Source: Claveliimonas intestinigallinarum (GTDB lineage Bacteria; Bacillota; Clostridia; Lachnospirales; Lachnospiraceae). Taken from it: DNA of 64,000 bases. Positions within the stretch are counted from its first letter, which is position 1, and each line of letters starts with the position of its first letter. Location: positions 127,645 through 191,644 of the forward strand of contig DXED01000019.1 in assembly GCA_019115145.1 (NCBI GenBank). The letters run 5' to 3'. The translations under genes and the position numbers were made by a program. Of the stretch, positions 14,134 through 22,340 are shown in pieces. The notes below the pieces were generated by a model that had not been told where the DNA came from, ran no database searches, and worked only from the letters and a program-made list of their open reading frames with translations.

Positions 14134-15855
14134 CTAGCAGTCCATGATCATTTCCTTCAGTGTGCCGCCGGGCTGGATCATAGGATATACCAGATCCTCC
14201 GGGTCAATGAGGAACTCAATGATATAGGGGGTCTTTTTGCTCTTTGCAGCCTCCTCGAAGGCGGGACGGATCTCCTCCTTCTTTGTCACCCGGATGCCCT
14301 TGGCTCCGTAGCTCTCCGCCAGCTTCACAAAGTCAGGCGTGTAGGGCGGGCACTCCACCTCGCCGCATTTTCCCCGGCAGGCTGCACCGGACCGAAGACA
14401 GGTCATGGAATAGCGCTTGCCGTAGAAAAGCTTCTGCCACTGGCGCACCATGCCCAGCACGCTGTTGTTGAAAATGCAATTTATAATAGGAAGCTCCTCC
14501 AGCACAGCCGTGGCCAGCTCCTGGATGTTCATCTGCATGCCGCCGTCCCCGGAGATGGAGATGACTGTCTTGTCCGGATTGCCGATCTTGGCACCGATGG
14601 CGCCGGGAAGGCCGTAGCCCATGGTTCCCAGTCCTCCGGACATGATGAGCTGCTTCTTCGGCGTCATCTCCAGAAACTGGGAGGTGAACATCTGATGCTG
14701 TCCCACGTCTGTCACCACAATGGCCTCCTCAAACATGTCGTTGATCACATCCAGGATGTCCTTGGGCGTCATGATGGGCCTCTTCTTCATGGTCAGAGGA
14801 TGCTCCGCCTTCCAGCCCTTGATCTCCTCCTGCCACTCTTTCGTCTCGCATGGCTCCACGTACTCCAGCATCTTGTCGATGGCCTCTCCCGCGTCGGCCA
14901 CAATGGGAATATCCACCTGCACATTCCTGGAGATGGCGGAGGTGTCGATGTCAATGTGGACGATCTTGGCCTTGGGTGCAAAGGAGTGGAGCTTTCCTGT
15001 GATCCTGTCGTTAAACCTTGTCCCGATGGAGAAGAGCAGGTCGCAGGAGTTCACCGCCATGTTGGCCGCGTAGGCGCCGTGCATACCCAGGTTTCCCACA
15101 AAGAGAGGATGCTGTGTGGGGAGGGCTCCCCTTCCCATAACCGTAGTCACCACGGGGACATTGGTCTTCTCCACCAGCTCTGTGAAGGCCTCCCCGGCGC
15201 GGGCGATATTCACACCGCCGCCTGCCAGAAACAGAGGCTTCTCCGCTTTGGAGAGCATCTTGATAGCCCGCTTGAGCTGCCCGATATGTACGTGGGTGTT
15301 GGGCTTGTAGCCTCTTATATTGACCTCGGAGGGATAGTCGGCGCTCCCCAGCTCTCCCATCACGTCCTTGGGCAGGTCGATGAGCACCGGGCCGGGGCGT
15401 CCTGTCCTGGCAATGTAGAAGGCCTCCTTGATAATTCTTCCCAAGTCCTCCCTGTTGCGCACCGTGACACCGTACTTTGTGATGCTCCTTGTGATCCCCA
15501 CAATGTCCACCTCCTGGAAGGCGTCATTTCCTATAAGGTGCCTGGCCACCTGGCCTGTAAAGCACACAAGGGGAACGCTGTCATAGTTTGCCGTGGCAAG
15601 TCCTGTCACCAGGTTCGTGGCCCCGGGGCCGCTTGTCACCAGGCACACGCCCACCTTTCCCGTGGACCGGGCGTAGGCGTCTGCCTCGTGTACGAGAGCC
15701 ACCTCCTGGCGGGGCAGGATCACCTTTGTGTAGTCCTGTTTGTAGAGTTCATCGCTGATGTCAATGGTACAGGCGCCGGGATAGCCGAAGATGGTGTCTA
15801 CTCCCTCCTCCTTCAGCGCTTTTACAAGCAGTTTGTTTCCAGAAATCTTTTTCAT
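14134..15855 (-). CDS. ilvB: Acetolactate synthase large subunit (with cysteine-rich insertion)
   Basis: 573-residue ThDP enzyme making acetolactate or acetohydroxybutyrate, first step of Val/Leu/Ile synthesis. The catalytic glutamate is in VALVHEADAYA, the FAD-region RFNDR is near residue 280, and the ThDP motif begins GDGGMQMN near residue 440. Unusual: after YSMT, where most enzymes run straight into PDFVKLAE, there are about 15 extra residues with Cys486, Cys493, Cys497 and Cys502 (CX6CX3CX4C). It starts at an ATG behind AAGGAGG, downstream of a T-box leader. Confidence 0.95.
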   Translation of the reverse strand: MKKISGNKLLVKALKEEGVDTIFGYPGACTIDISDELYKQDYTKVILPRQEVALVHEADAYARSTGKVGVCLVTSGPGATNLVTGLATANYDSVPLVCFTGQVARHLIGNDAFQEVDIVGITRSITKYGVTVRNREDLGRIIKEAFYIARTGRPGPVLIDLPKDVMGELGSADYPSEVNIRGYKPNTHVHIGQLKRAIKMLSKAEKPLFLAGGGVNIARAGEAFTELVEKTNVPVVTTVMGRGALPTQHPLFVGNLGMHGAYAANMAVNSCDLLFSIGTRFNDRITGKLHSFAPKAKIVHIDIDTSAISRNVQVDIPIVADAGEAIDKMLEYVEPCETKEWQEEIKGWKAEHPLTMKKRPIMTPKDILDVINDMFEEAIVVTDVGQHQMFTSQFLEMTPKKQLIMSGGLGTMGYGLPGAIGAKIGNPDKTVISISGDGGMQMNIQELATAVLEELPIINCIFNNSVLGMVRQWQKLFYGKRYSMTCLRSGAACRGKCGEVECPPYTPDFVKLAESYGAKGIRVTKKEEIRPAFEEAAKSKKTPYIIEFLIDPEDLVYPMIQPGGTLKEMIMDC

Positions 15856-15902
15856 ACCTTACCTCCTTAATAACTACTATTCATACGGGACACGGAATAA
15901 AA

Positions 15903-16238
15903 AAGCCCTAAGCCTTTAGCTTAGGGCGAATATCCATCCGTGTTACCACCTAAATTCAGAGCTCCTTTGTCTCTGCTCTCTGCCAGTACGGGAGCTTCTG
16001 CACACTCATATGCGGCGGGCGCTCCGATACCGTTTCCCGTAACGGGGGAATGCCGTTGGAGTCTACTGCCAGGCCCTAATACGATCCGCATTGCTCAACA
16101 GATCCTGCTGCCCGGGTTCGGTCCACTGCTCGAAGGCTACTTCCATACATCCATCACGGAGATTTACACCACCCATCTCCTCTCTGCGCTTCCGGTACCT
16201 ATGTACTCCTCCTTGTCACTGCATTTATTCAGATAATT
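15903..16238 (-). ncRNA. T-box leader of ilvBN
   Basis: The minus-strand leader has a Stem I AG-bulge segment (GCAGAGAGGAGATGG, 16190-16172 area), the invariant T-box AGGTGGTAACACGG (15951-15938) and a terminator stem GCCCTAAG/CTTAGGGC at 15927-15905 followed by T6. T-boxes read uncharged tRNA: the acceptor end pairs with the T-box bulge and prevents termination. A branched-chain tRNA is expected from the genes controlled; I could not assign the specifier triplet with confidence. Confidence 0.92.
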
Positions 16239-16244
16239 TTTATT

Positions 16245-16274
16245 ATTATAGTTGATATACCTGTCAATTGTCAA
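16245..16274 (-). promoter_or_regulatory. SigA promoter of the T-box-ilvBN unit
   Basis: TTGACA (16274-16269), 18 bases, TATAAT (16250-16245) on the minus strand, just before the T-box leader. The 598 bases between ilvB and the next gene are filled by this leader and two divergent promoters. Confidence 0.8.
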
Positions 16275-16337
16275 CTGACTTTTTTATCCTTTTTATCGGG
16301 CCTGCACACATTTTGATCGAAATCAGGCATACCACTG

Positions 16338-16366
16338 TTGCGCCCGCAAATTTTTCGTGTTACAAT
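16338..16366 (+). promoter_or_regulatory. SigA promoter of the small membrane protein gene
   Basis: TTGCGC (16338-16343), 17 bases, TACAAT (16361-16366) on plus; the leader to the ATG at 16454 is about 80 bases. Confidence 0.65.
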
Positions 16367-16453
16367 ATGGGAGTTTTTCGAACACCTGTTCTGTTGCTAC
16401 AGTGCAGGTTCCAGGACTGGCCGTACAGGCTTTTTAGGAAAGGAGAACATAAG

Positions 16454-16837
16454 ATGAGTCAAAGCAACAATAAAAATTCTAATTCCGGAACCCTAAAGAT
16501 TTTCGGCGCAGTGGCCCTGCTTTTTGGTATCGTATATGCCATTCTGGGCACGCTGGCCCTGACCGGAGCTGTCAGCGGACTGCTGCCGGGACATGAGGCC
16601 CAGGAAGCTCTGGTAGTGGTACTGGCCTATGCCGTCGCTATCCTGGCAATTATCTGCGGCGCCGCATGCATAAAGGGCGTCTACAGCGTATGCAGAGCAC
16701 TCGGTCTTGTATTCGCCGTGCTCGGACTGGTCTCACTGATCTATCTTCAGATCACACAGGACAGCTTCAGCATCGCTGACTGCATCGCGCTGGTGCTTGG
16801 CGCAGCCATCTACGGAATTGCAAGAAAAGAGAACTGA
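16454..16837 (+). CDS. Small four-helix membrane protein of unknown function
   Basis: 127 residues. After a short Asn/Ser-rich tail, four hydrophobic segments are visible: roughly residues 15-40, 48-68, 70-95 and 105-122. The ATG at 16454 is chosen for its AGGAAAGGAG site and the promoter position; an upstream in-frame ATG would run through the promoter. I do not recognise the family. It is a single-gene unit with its own promoter and a strong terminator, convergent with the PHP gene. Confidence 0.8.
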   Translation: MSQSNNKNSNSGTLKIFGAVALLFGIVYAILGTLALTGAVSGLLPGHEAQEALVVVLAYAVAILAIICGAACIKGVYSVCRALGLVFAVLGLVSLIYLQITQDSFSIADCIALVLGAAIYGIARKEN

Positions 16838-16863
16838 TCCCTGATCAGGAAAACAGGTATGAA

Positions 16864-16900
16864 CGCCCGGCCATGGTCACAATGGCCGGGCGCTTTTTTT
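16864..16900 (+). terminator. Strong terminator overlapping the end of the convergent PHP gene
   Basis: An 11-bp GC stem (CGCCCGGCCAT with ATGGCCGGGCG, 7-base loop) followed by T7. The stop codon and last codons of the opposite-strand PHP gene lie inside this hairpin. Confidence 0.92.
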
Positions 16901-17560
16901 CATCCATACTTCATCCGGAAACTCTGACTCCGGCGCGTCGATGTCCACAATGTGGTAGGCGCCGTCCTCGTAATAGGCCGGCTTCATTCCCCCGGTCTTA
17001 AAGGCCCTCACCAAATCCTCCTCGGACCGTATCTCCATGGGAAAATAGGTAGCGCAGACTCCCACCTTCTCCGGCACGTGGCAGTCGCTGGCCCCCACCG
17101 GTATCAGGTTCAGCTTCTTCGCATAGGCCGCCGCAGTCAGGCAGGCCTCCCGGTGGGTGCTGCCGTTAAGCACCTCAATGCCGGACAGCCCGGTCACCTC
17201 GTCCAGATGCTCCTCCATCCCCCTTCTGTTGTTGCGGAAGGGGTGGGCACTGTAGCAGACGCCTCCCTGCTCCCTCACAAGGTTGATAAACGCCTGGGCG
17301 CTGATCCTCTCCCTGGGATACTCCCTGACGCCGAAGGCAATGATGTCCCCCTGGAGGGAATAAAACTCAATCCCCACAAATATGGGAAAGCCCGTCTTCT
17401 CCGAATACTCCCGGGCAAATTCCCGTATATCCATGTTGTCATGGTCGGTAATACAGATAGCATCCAATCCTTTTTTCTTTGCAATCTCAACGATTTCCTC
17501 CAACGGAAGGAAACTGTCGCCGGAATTGCGCATCTCGTGCATATGCAGGTCGATAAACAT
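16877..17560 (-). CDS. PHP-domain phosphoesterase
   Basis: 227-residue PHP-domain protein. Metal ligands: DLHMH at the N-terminus, ITDHDN near residue 40, a conserved Glu in GIEF, SAHPF near 110, and SDCHVP near 180. Such proteins hydrolyse phosphoesters (nucleoside bisphosphates, RNA ends or histidinol phosphate). The ATG at 17560 has GAGGAGG upstream; a longer open frame enters the glycosyltransferase gene and is not used. Last gene of the thyA-folA-glycosyltransferase operon. Substrate unknown. Confidence 0.85.
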   Translation of the reverse strand: MFIDLHMHEMRNSGDSFLPLEEIVEIAKKKGLDAICITDHDNMDIREFAREYSEKTGFPIFVGIEFYSLQGDIIAFGVREYPRERISAQAFINLVREQGGVCYSAHPFRNNRRGMEEHLDEVTGLSGIEVLNGSTHREACLTAAAYAKKLNLIPVGASDCHVPEKVGVCATYFPMEIRSEEDLVRAFKTGGMKPAYYEDGAYHIVDIDAPESEFPDEVWMKKSARPL

Positions 17561-17601
17561 ACCCGTCCTCCTCTTCTCTGCTTCGTCCTTCTCCCCGGCT
17601 T

Positions 17602-18813
17602 CTATCCCGCACTTTTTACCGCTTCCAGTATCCTGCCGCAGACCGCCTTCCATGATATCCGTGCCAGGTCCGGACAGAGCATATGGCCGTCCCGGACGCG
17701 CCCGGCGCATACCTCTATCTTCTCCACCAGCTCTCTTTCAAAGGCCGGCAGATCCTCCTCAAAGGGCTGATCCGTGTTCCTCATCCGGGGCGGCTTTACA
17801 TAGAAGACAGGCGCGTGGGGCACGTAGGTCTCCATAAAGGGGCGTATACCCGGCAGGTCCGTGACCACCACCTGACAGCCGCAGGCAAGCGCCTCCATGA
17901 CCGTCAGGGGAAGTCCCTCATAGAAGGAGGGCAGCACAAAAATATGGCTCTCATTGTACACATCCGCCAGCTTCTCCTGGGGAAGCCTGCCGGTAAATGC
18001 GACAGGCCAGGGGCAGGCGTCCGCCAGAGAGCGGATGCGCTCCATCTCCCGCTCGTCCCCGTTTCCCCCGGCCAGGGTAAGCTGCAGCCCTTTGCCCTCC
18101 GCCTTCACCCGCCCCAGGCTGCAAAGCAGGCTTGCCACTCCCTTCTCCTGGCTCACCTTTCCCGCAAAGACAAGGCGCACAGGATCCGCCGCCGGCTTTT
18201 CCCCCTTCCGGAAGAAAATCCGGTCATTGTATCCTGTCCCGGCAATGCGCACCCGGCTCTCCTCCACTGGGTACACCTTCAGGATCTCCTTTTTCTGCTC
18301 CTGGTGGAGGGCAAAAATGCCATCCAGCTTCCCGATGCGGCTGCAGATAAACTCTCGCTGGAGATCGTGCTTTCTCATCTGCCGCAGGTCCGTATTGTGG
18401 CAGAAGCCAAAGACAGGAATCTCCCTCACGCAGTCCCTTGTAAGGGCTGTCACAAGGTACAGGTGATGGCAGAGGATCAGGTCCGGCTGAAAGCTTTCCA
18501 CCGCCTCCCGGATCTTTCTGCGGAAAGTCTTCATGTAGGTCTCTGTCATCCCCTCATCCATGGCGCTGTAGACCGTGCTCTCGTAGGGCATCCTGTCGGA
18601 CATCCCGGGAATGGCAAAGGGCAGCTCCTCCGAGTGGAAAAAGACAGGGAAAAAGTCCACACCTGCGGGGAGGCGTACCTCGTCCTCCCGGTACACCCCG
18701 GCCAGGACTGCCTGCTCATGCCCCTGCCTGGAGAACTCCCTCACCACCTCCGTGAGGTAGACGCCGCTTCCGGTGCTGTCCGGCTTCTGCGCGGTAATGC
18801 TCAAAATCCTCAT
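17602..18813 (-). CDS. Glycosyltransferase family 4 protein
   Basis: 403 residues, GT-B fold. N-terminal GSGVYLTEVVREFSRQGHE resembles the acceptor domain of GT4 enzymes; the donor domain shows FAGKVSQEKG and the E-x7-E motif in FYEGLPLTVMEALACG. Cytoplasmic or membrane-peripheral, transferring a sugar from a nucleotide donor. The ATG overlaps the folA stop by 4 bases. Unusual to find in a thymidylate operon; probably only a transcriptional neighbour. The sugar acceptor cannot be inferred. Confidence 0.88.
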   Translation of the reverse strand: MRILSITAQKPDSTGSGVYLTEVVREFSRQGHEQAVLAGVYREDEVRLPAGVDFFPVFFHSEELPFAIPGMSDRMPYESTVYSAMDEGMTETYMKTFRRKIREAVESFQPDLILCHHLYLVTALTRDCVREIPVFGFCHNTDLRQMRKHDLQREFICSRIGKLDGIFALHQEQKKEILKVYPVEESRVRIAGTGYNDRIFFRKGEKPAADPVRLVFAGKVSQEKGVASLLCSLGRVKAEGKGLQLTLAGGNGDEREMERIRSLADACPWPVAFTGRLPQEKLADVYNESHIFVLPSFYEGLPLTVMEALACGCQVVVTDLPGIRPFMETYVPHAPVFYVKPPRMRNTDQPFEEDLPAFERELVEKIEVCAGRVRDGHMLCPDLARISWKAVCGRILEAVKSAG

Positions 18814-19310
18814 TTTCCCCCGGCAATCCTTTCATAGACAGTGAAATAATATTCCAGATCAAAATAGGTCTGCTCATCGCTTGTCTTTGTCATCTTCCAC
18901 TCCGGGTCCGCGTCCAGGTCCGGGAACCAGGTGTCCGCGTCGTAGGCGTGATCTGTCCGCGTCACATAGGCCGTCCTGCACCAGGGGAGCAGGCTCCTGT
19001 AAATGCTCTCCCCTCCGATGACAAAGATGTCCTCCCGGGGATATTTTCTCAGCTCCTCCATGAGCTCCTCCATGGAGTGGACGATGACAGCCTCCCCCGC
19101 CTGGTAGTTCGGGTCTGAGGTGAGCACGATGTTGGTCCTCTTCTTCAGGGGCTGTCCGCCAGGGAAGCTCTCCAGCGTCTTTCTCCCCATAACCACCACT
19201 TTTCCCGTGGTGGTCTCACGGAAAAATTTCATATCCTGGGGAATACTGACAAGAAGCCTGTTGTCCTTGCCGATGGCCCAGTTCTTATCTGCGTTTACGA
19301 TCAAATTCAT
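18810..19310 (-). CDS. folA: Dihydrofolate reductase
   Basis: 166 residues, reduces dihydrofolate with NADPH. Seen: MNLIVNADKNWAIGKDN at the start (Met20-loop region), VVMGRKTLESFPGG, the active-site acid region IPQDMKFFRETT, and FVIGGESIYRSLLP. It lies 27 bases downstream of thyA, the usual pair: ThyA makes dihydrofolate, which FolA recycles. RBS AAGGAGG. Confidence 0.95.
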   Translation of the reverse strand: MNLIVNADKNWAIGKDNRLLVSIPQDMKFFRETTTGKVVVMGRKTLESFPGGQPLKKRTNIVLTSDPNYQAGEAVIVHSMEELMEELRKYPREDIFVIGGESIYRSLLPWCRTAYVTRTDHAYDADTWFPDLDADPEWKMTKTSDEQTYFDLEYYFTVYERIAGGK

Positions 19311-19337
19311 AGCATCCTCCTTATTTTCTCCCCTGTT

Positions 19338-20186
19338 TTATATGGCTACCGGTATGTTCCTGATCTGCTCATGGGTATTGTAGTCGATGAGCTTCACATC
19401 ATCCGGCGTGAAGTCATAGAAGTCCTTCACCTCCGGGTTGAGCCAGAACCGTGGGGCCGCTAACGGCTCCCTGGCGATCAGCTCCTCCACCATGGGGATG
19501 TGCCTGTCGTAGATGTGGGCGTCCGCGATCACGTGGACCAGCTCCCCTGCCTTCATGTCGCACACCTGGGCCAGCATGTGGAGCAGCACCGCGTACTGGC
19601 ACACATTCCAGTTGTTTGCCGTCAGCACGTCCTGGGAGCGCTGGTTCAGGATGCCGTTCAGGGTGAGCCTGTCGCTGTCCTTCTCCTTGGTCACATTGAA
19701 GGTCATGCTGTAGGCGCAGGGATAAAGCCCCATCTCGTGGAGATCCTGGTGCACGTACATATTGGTCATGATGCGCCTGCTGTAGGGATTGTTCTTCAGG
19801 TCGTAGATGACCCGGTCCACCTGATCCATCATCCCCTCCTTATACTGGTGCTTTACCTGCATCTGATAGCCGTAGGCCTTCCCGATGGAGCCGTTCTCAT
19901 CCGCCCAGCTGTCCCAGATGTGGGAGTGGAGATCGTGGATATTGTTGGATTTTCTCTGCCAGATCCATAAAAGCTCGTCCGTACAGCTCTTAATAGCCGT
20001 CCGGCGCAGGGTCAGGGCCGGAAATTCCTTTGACAGGTCGTACCTGTTCACCACCCCAAACTTCTTGATGGTGTAGGCGGGGGTGCCGTCCTCCCACACA
20101 GGGCGCACCTTCTCCCCCTCCGTGCTGGTGCCGTTGTCTATGATATCCCGGCACATATGGATAAATACTTGATCTGCGTAACTCAT
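19338..20186 (-). CDS. thyA: Thymidylate synthase ThyA
   Basis: 282-residue enzyme methylating dUMP with methylene-tetrahydrofolate. The catalytic cysteine is in LYPCAYSMTF, and QRSQD and the C-terminal IPVAI tail are present. The residue after the catalytic Pro-Cys is Ala where most ThyA have His, and the region after QRSQD reads VLTANNWN instead of the common LGLPFN; this looks like the divergent form found in some Firmicutes. The ATG at 20186 has GGAGG upstream; the longer in-frame extension lacks support. First gene of its operon. Confidence 0.94.
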   Translation of the reverse strand: MSYADQVFIHMCRDIIDNGTSTEGEKVRPVWEDGTPAYTIKKFGVVNRYDLSKEFPALTLRRTAIKSCTDELLWIWQRKSNNIHDLHSHIWDSWADENGSIGKAYGYQMQVKHQYKEGMMDQVDRVIYDLKNNPYSRRIMTNMYVHQDLHEMGLYPCAYSMTFNVTKEKDSDRLTLNGILNQRSQDVLTANNWNVCQYAVLLHMLAQVCDMKAGELVHVIADAHIYDRHIPMVEELIAREPLAAPRFWLNPEVKDFYDFTPDDVKLIDYNTHEQIRNIPVAI

Positions 20187-20262
20187 ATTCTCCTCCGTTA
20201 TCCTCCGCGCGCTGTCTGGCTGCCTGTTCCGGCCGCAGACATTTTTTGCGGACACTATGAGT

Positions 20263-20291
20263 ATTATAGCAGTTCAGGGCCTCTTCTTCAA
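20263..20291 (-). promoter_or_regulatory. SigA promoter of the thyA operon (extended -10)
   Basis: TTGAAG (20291-20286), 17 bases, TGCTATAAT with -10 at 20268-20263 on the minus strand. Confidence 0.75.
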
Positions 20292-20329
20292 CCACTGACA
20301 GCAGCTCCCCTTCGGTTTCTGCAGACGAG

Positions 20330-20364
20330 AAAAAAGAGGGAAGCCTGGTTTCCCGGCTTCCCTC
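20330..20364 (-). terminator. Terminator of the DUF3793-flavodoxin-DUF2325 operon
   Basis: A 10-bp stem (GAGGGAAGCC / GGCTTCCCTC, 9-base loop) followed on the minus strand by T6, just after the DUF2325 stop. Confidence 0.9.
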
Positions 20365-20376
20365 CTCCCGTTTGTG

Positions 20377-20658
20377 CTAACCGCAGCACTCCCTGAGAAT
20401 TCCGTCCAGCGCACTGGCGCTGCTGCTGTGGGATCGCTCCACCCGCACGTCATGGCGCTCCGCTTCCCTGAGTGCGCAGTGGACCATCTTGTGGGCCACA
20501 GTGGATGTAAAAAGGATGATCAGATCCGGCTGTCCGATCTGTGTCTTCAGATTGCCGGCCATCCTCGTAAATACCTTTGCCTTACATTTATACTTTCTGC
20601 AGATTTCCTTGTACTGACATTCCATCCGCTCGTTTCCGCCTATGATGACAACGCTCAT
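20377..20658 (-). CDS. DUF2325 domain protein
   Basis: 93-residue protein of the DUF2325 family: SVVIIGGNERME at the start, a Lys/Arg-rich middle, DLIILFTSTVAHKM, and a C-terminal CC. Function of the family is not established. It lies 36 bases after the flavodoxin gene in a probable iron-responsive operon. The two N-terminal and two C-terminal cysteines could be redox or metal related (inference). Confidence 0.82.
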   Translation of the reverse strand: MSVVIIGGNERMECQYKEICRKYKCKAKVFTRMAGNLKTQIGQPDLIILFTSTVAHKMVHCALREAERHDVRVERSHSSSASALDGILRECCG

Positions 20659-20694
20659 GTCCGCTCTCCTTTCTTCCGGGCTGTCTGCTGCCTG

Positions 20695-21129
20695 CTACTT
20701 GGCTGCTTTCGCCAGAGCCTCCCCGGCCTTCTCGCAGGCGTCCAGGGCCTCCTCGTCAGGCGCCTCGTTGGCGATCACGCCCTGTCCGCCGATGAGCGCA
20801 GCTCCGGCTCCCTTCATCCTGTCCTCCCAGGTGCGCATCCACTCTCCGTCGCCCCATCCGTAGGATCCAAAGAGAAGGATCCTCTTTCCGGAAGCCATGC
20901 CCTCCAGGGCCTGCACGAAGGGCTCCATCTCGGACTCCTCCAGCTCCTCCGCGCCCATGGATGGGCAGCCCAGGGCAAATACATCTCCGGCGGCGATCTT
21001 TGCCGGATCCGCCTGGCCCACAGGGAGAAGCTCCGCCTCCGCCCCGCCTTTCGCGATGCCCTTTGCAACCGCCTCTGCCATGGCCTGTGTATTTCCGGTT
21101 CCACTCCAATATACAACTGCTATGCTCAT
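20695..21129 (-). CDS. Flavodoxin
   Basis: 144-residue FMN protein. The phosphate-binding loop is WSGTGNTQAMA at residues 8-18, and LFGSYGWGDGEWM is the second FMN loop. A low-potential one-electron carrier that replaces ferredoxin when iron is scarce. It sits in the middle of an operon whose promoter carries a Fur-like site, fitting that role. Confidence 0.95.
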   Translation of the reverse strand: MSIAVVYWSGTGNTQAMAEAVAKGIAKGGAEAELLPVGQADPAKIAAGDVFALGCPSMGAEELEESEMEPFVQALEGMASGKRILLFGSYGWGDGEWMRTWEDRMKGAGAALIGGQGVIANEAPDEEALDACEKAGEALAKAAK

Positions 21130-21163
21130 AGTTTCTGTATCCTCCTTGCCTTTTCAGAAATTG

Positions 21164-21760
21164 TCAGGCTGCCCGGACGGCGATCTCACTCATCCCTTTT
21201 CCCTGGAGAAGCTCTCTCACAGCGCAGTCCCTGGCCCTGTCATAGGCCCGGAACAGCTCTCTCGCCCCGTCCGGATCATGGTACACCTTCCAGTAGCCTG
21301 ACAGCAGATAATCTCTCCCAGCATTCCGGATAAACCCTTCCACATCGGCCAGAGGGTAGTCCAGGAAAACGCCGATCTCATGGGGAAAGACCAGCTCCCG
21401 GCCGGCATACATGCCGATCCTGTCCGCCAGCCTCCCCAGCATTTCTTCGGCGGAGCCCTCTGTGTAGCCGAAACCCGCCAGAAATTCCACATTTTCCCGG
21501 CGGCCTATATACCGCTCAAAGGTGATCCTTCTGTACAGGAATACAAGGCATCTTTTCTTTCTTACGGCCAGCACTCTGTAGGATATCCCTGTCCCGGCCA
21601 GCACCTTCTCAAGCAGTTCCTCCGCCTGGGAGGGAAGATTGGTGATAGCGGCAGCCTTGATCCCCTTCAGGAAGGGGGCACACTGTAATACAAGCTGTGA
21701 CCGGAGTCTTTGCTCCCGGTCGCGTTCGGACAGAAGATATGAGATCACTTCAACCGGCAT
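21164..21760 (-). CDS. DUF3793 family protein
   Basis: 198 residues with the DUF3793 layout: CAPFLKGIKAAAITNL near the start, a central FLYRR segment, then the conserved GIFLGYPLxDVxGFI-like stretch (here GVFLDYPLADVEGFI) and GYWKVY. The family is common in Clostridia next to ferrous-iron or flavodoxin genes but has no proven function. It starts at ATG 21760 behind TAGGAGGAA and is first in a three-gene operon with flavodoxin and DUF2325. A role in iron starvation is inferred from the promoter and neighbours. Confidence 0.85.
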   Translation of the reverse strand: MPVEVISYLLSERDREQRLRSQLVLQCAPFLKGIKAAAITNLPSQAEELLEKVLAGTGISYRVLAVRKKRCLVFLYRRITFERYIGRRENVEFLAGFGYTEGSAEEMLGRLADRIGMYAGRELVFPHEIGVFLDYPLADVEGFIRNAGRDYLLSGYWKVYHDPDGARELFRAYDRARDCAVRELLQGKGMSEIAVRAA

Positions 21761-21777
21761 AGGTTCCTCCTATATTT

Positions 21778-21792
21778 TGAAATTGATTATCA
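21778..21792 (-). promoter_or_regulatory. Candidate Fur box upstream of the DUF3793 operon
   Basis: TGATAATCAATTTCA on the minus strand fits the 7-1-7 Fur pattern (TGATAAT-N-ATTATCA) with two mismatches in the second half. It lies just downstream of the -10, where a bound repressor would block transcription. Confidence 0.6.
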
Positions 21793-21804
21793 TTTGCTTT
21801 TATT

Positions 21805-21833
21805 AATATATCATAAATGAAAATGGGTTTCAA
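21805..21833 (-). promoter_or_regulatory. SigA promoter of the DUF3793-flavodoxin operon
   Basis: TTGAAA (21833-21828), 17 bases, TATATT (21810-21805) on the minus strand. Confidence 0.7.
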
Positions 21834-21874
21834 TATTCATATTGATAAGTTTTCTCAACACTGTTCCTCGCAAT

Positions 21875-21908
21875 AAAAAAGTGGCCCATCCCGTCAGGGA
21901 TCAGCCAC
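21875..21908 (-). terminator. Terminator overlapping the end of the marR gene
   Basis: GTGGC/GCCAC and ATCCC/GGGAT paired halves form a stem (21908-21897 with 21892-21881) followed by T6 on the minus strand. The stop codon of the MarR gene is within it. Confidence 0.88.
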
Positions 21909-22325
21909 ATTGTACAGCACCTTGTCCAGCATTTTCCGCAATGCCTGCACTTCCTTTTTTGTCATGCCGATGGTCAGCCTCTTGTCCACCTTTTTCCGGT
22001 CAGCCTCCATCCGCCTGCGGATGTCGTAGGCCTTCTCAGTCAGATAAATATTTTTGCACCGCTTATCCTTTGTGCTGGGAACGATCAGAATGTACCCCTT
22101 CTCGTCCAGCCGCTTCAAAAGCCCTGTCACCGTGGGGTTTTTGAGGCTGAGGGCCCGCTCCACATCCTTCTGGTTGATCTCTTCCTTCCGGCTGTGGAAC
22201 AGATAATCCAGCACCGCGCACTGGGACGCCGTGATGCCCAGCGTGCGCAGGCTGTTGTTGACCTCTTTCTCGTATACGTTGTTGATCTGTTTGAACAGAA
22301 AACCAAGGGGGAGTTTTTCCTGCAT
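21894..22325 (-). CDS. MarR-family transcriptional regulator
   Basis: 143-residue winged-helix protein. The DNA-recognition region is KDVERALSLKNPTVTGLLKRLDEKGYI and the wing follows in STKDKRCKNIYLTEKA. Dimerisation helices flank it. It starts 15 bases downstream of the folate transporter gene, so it may be cotranscribed from the THF-controlled promoter. Target genes are not evident. Confidence 0.9.
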   Translation of the reverse strand: MQEKLPLGFLFKQINNVYEKEVNNSLRTLGITASQCAVLDYLFHSRKEEINQKDVERALSLKNPTVTGLLKRLDEKGYILIVPSTKDKRCKNIYLTEKAYDIRRRMEADRKKVDKRLTIGMTKKEVQALRKMLDKVLYNVADP

Positions 22326-22340
22326 GTGATCACCCTTTCT

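Noticed and set aside
14110..15870. Long plus-strand open frame opposite ilvB, and a similar one at 7615-9732 opposite the aldehyde oxidoreductase gene
   Set aside because: Both mirror strong minus-strand genes and show no protein motifs; antisense artefacts of codon bias.
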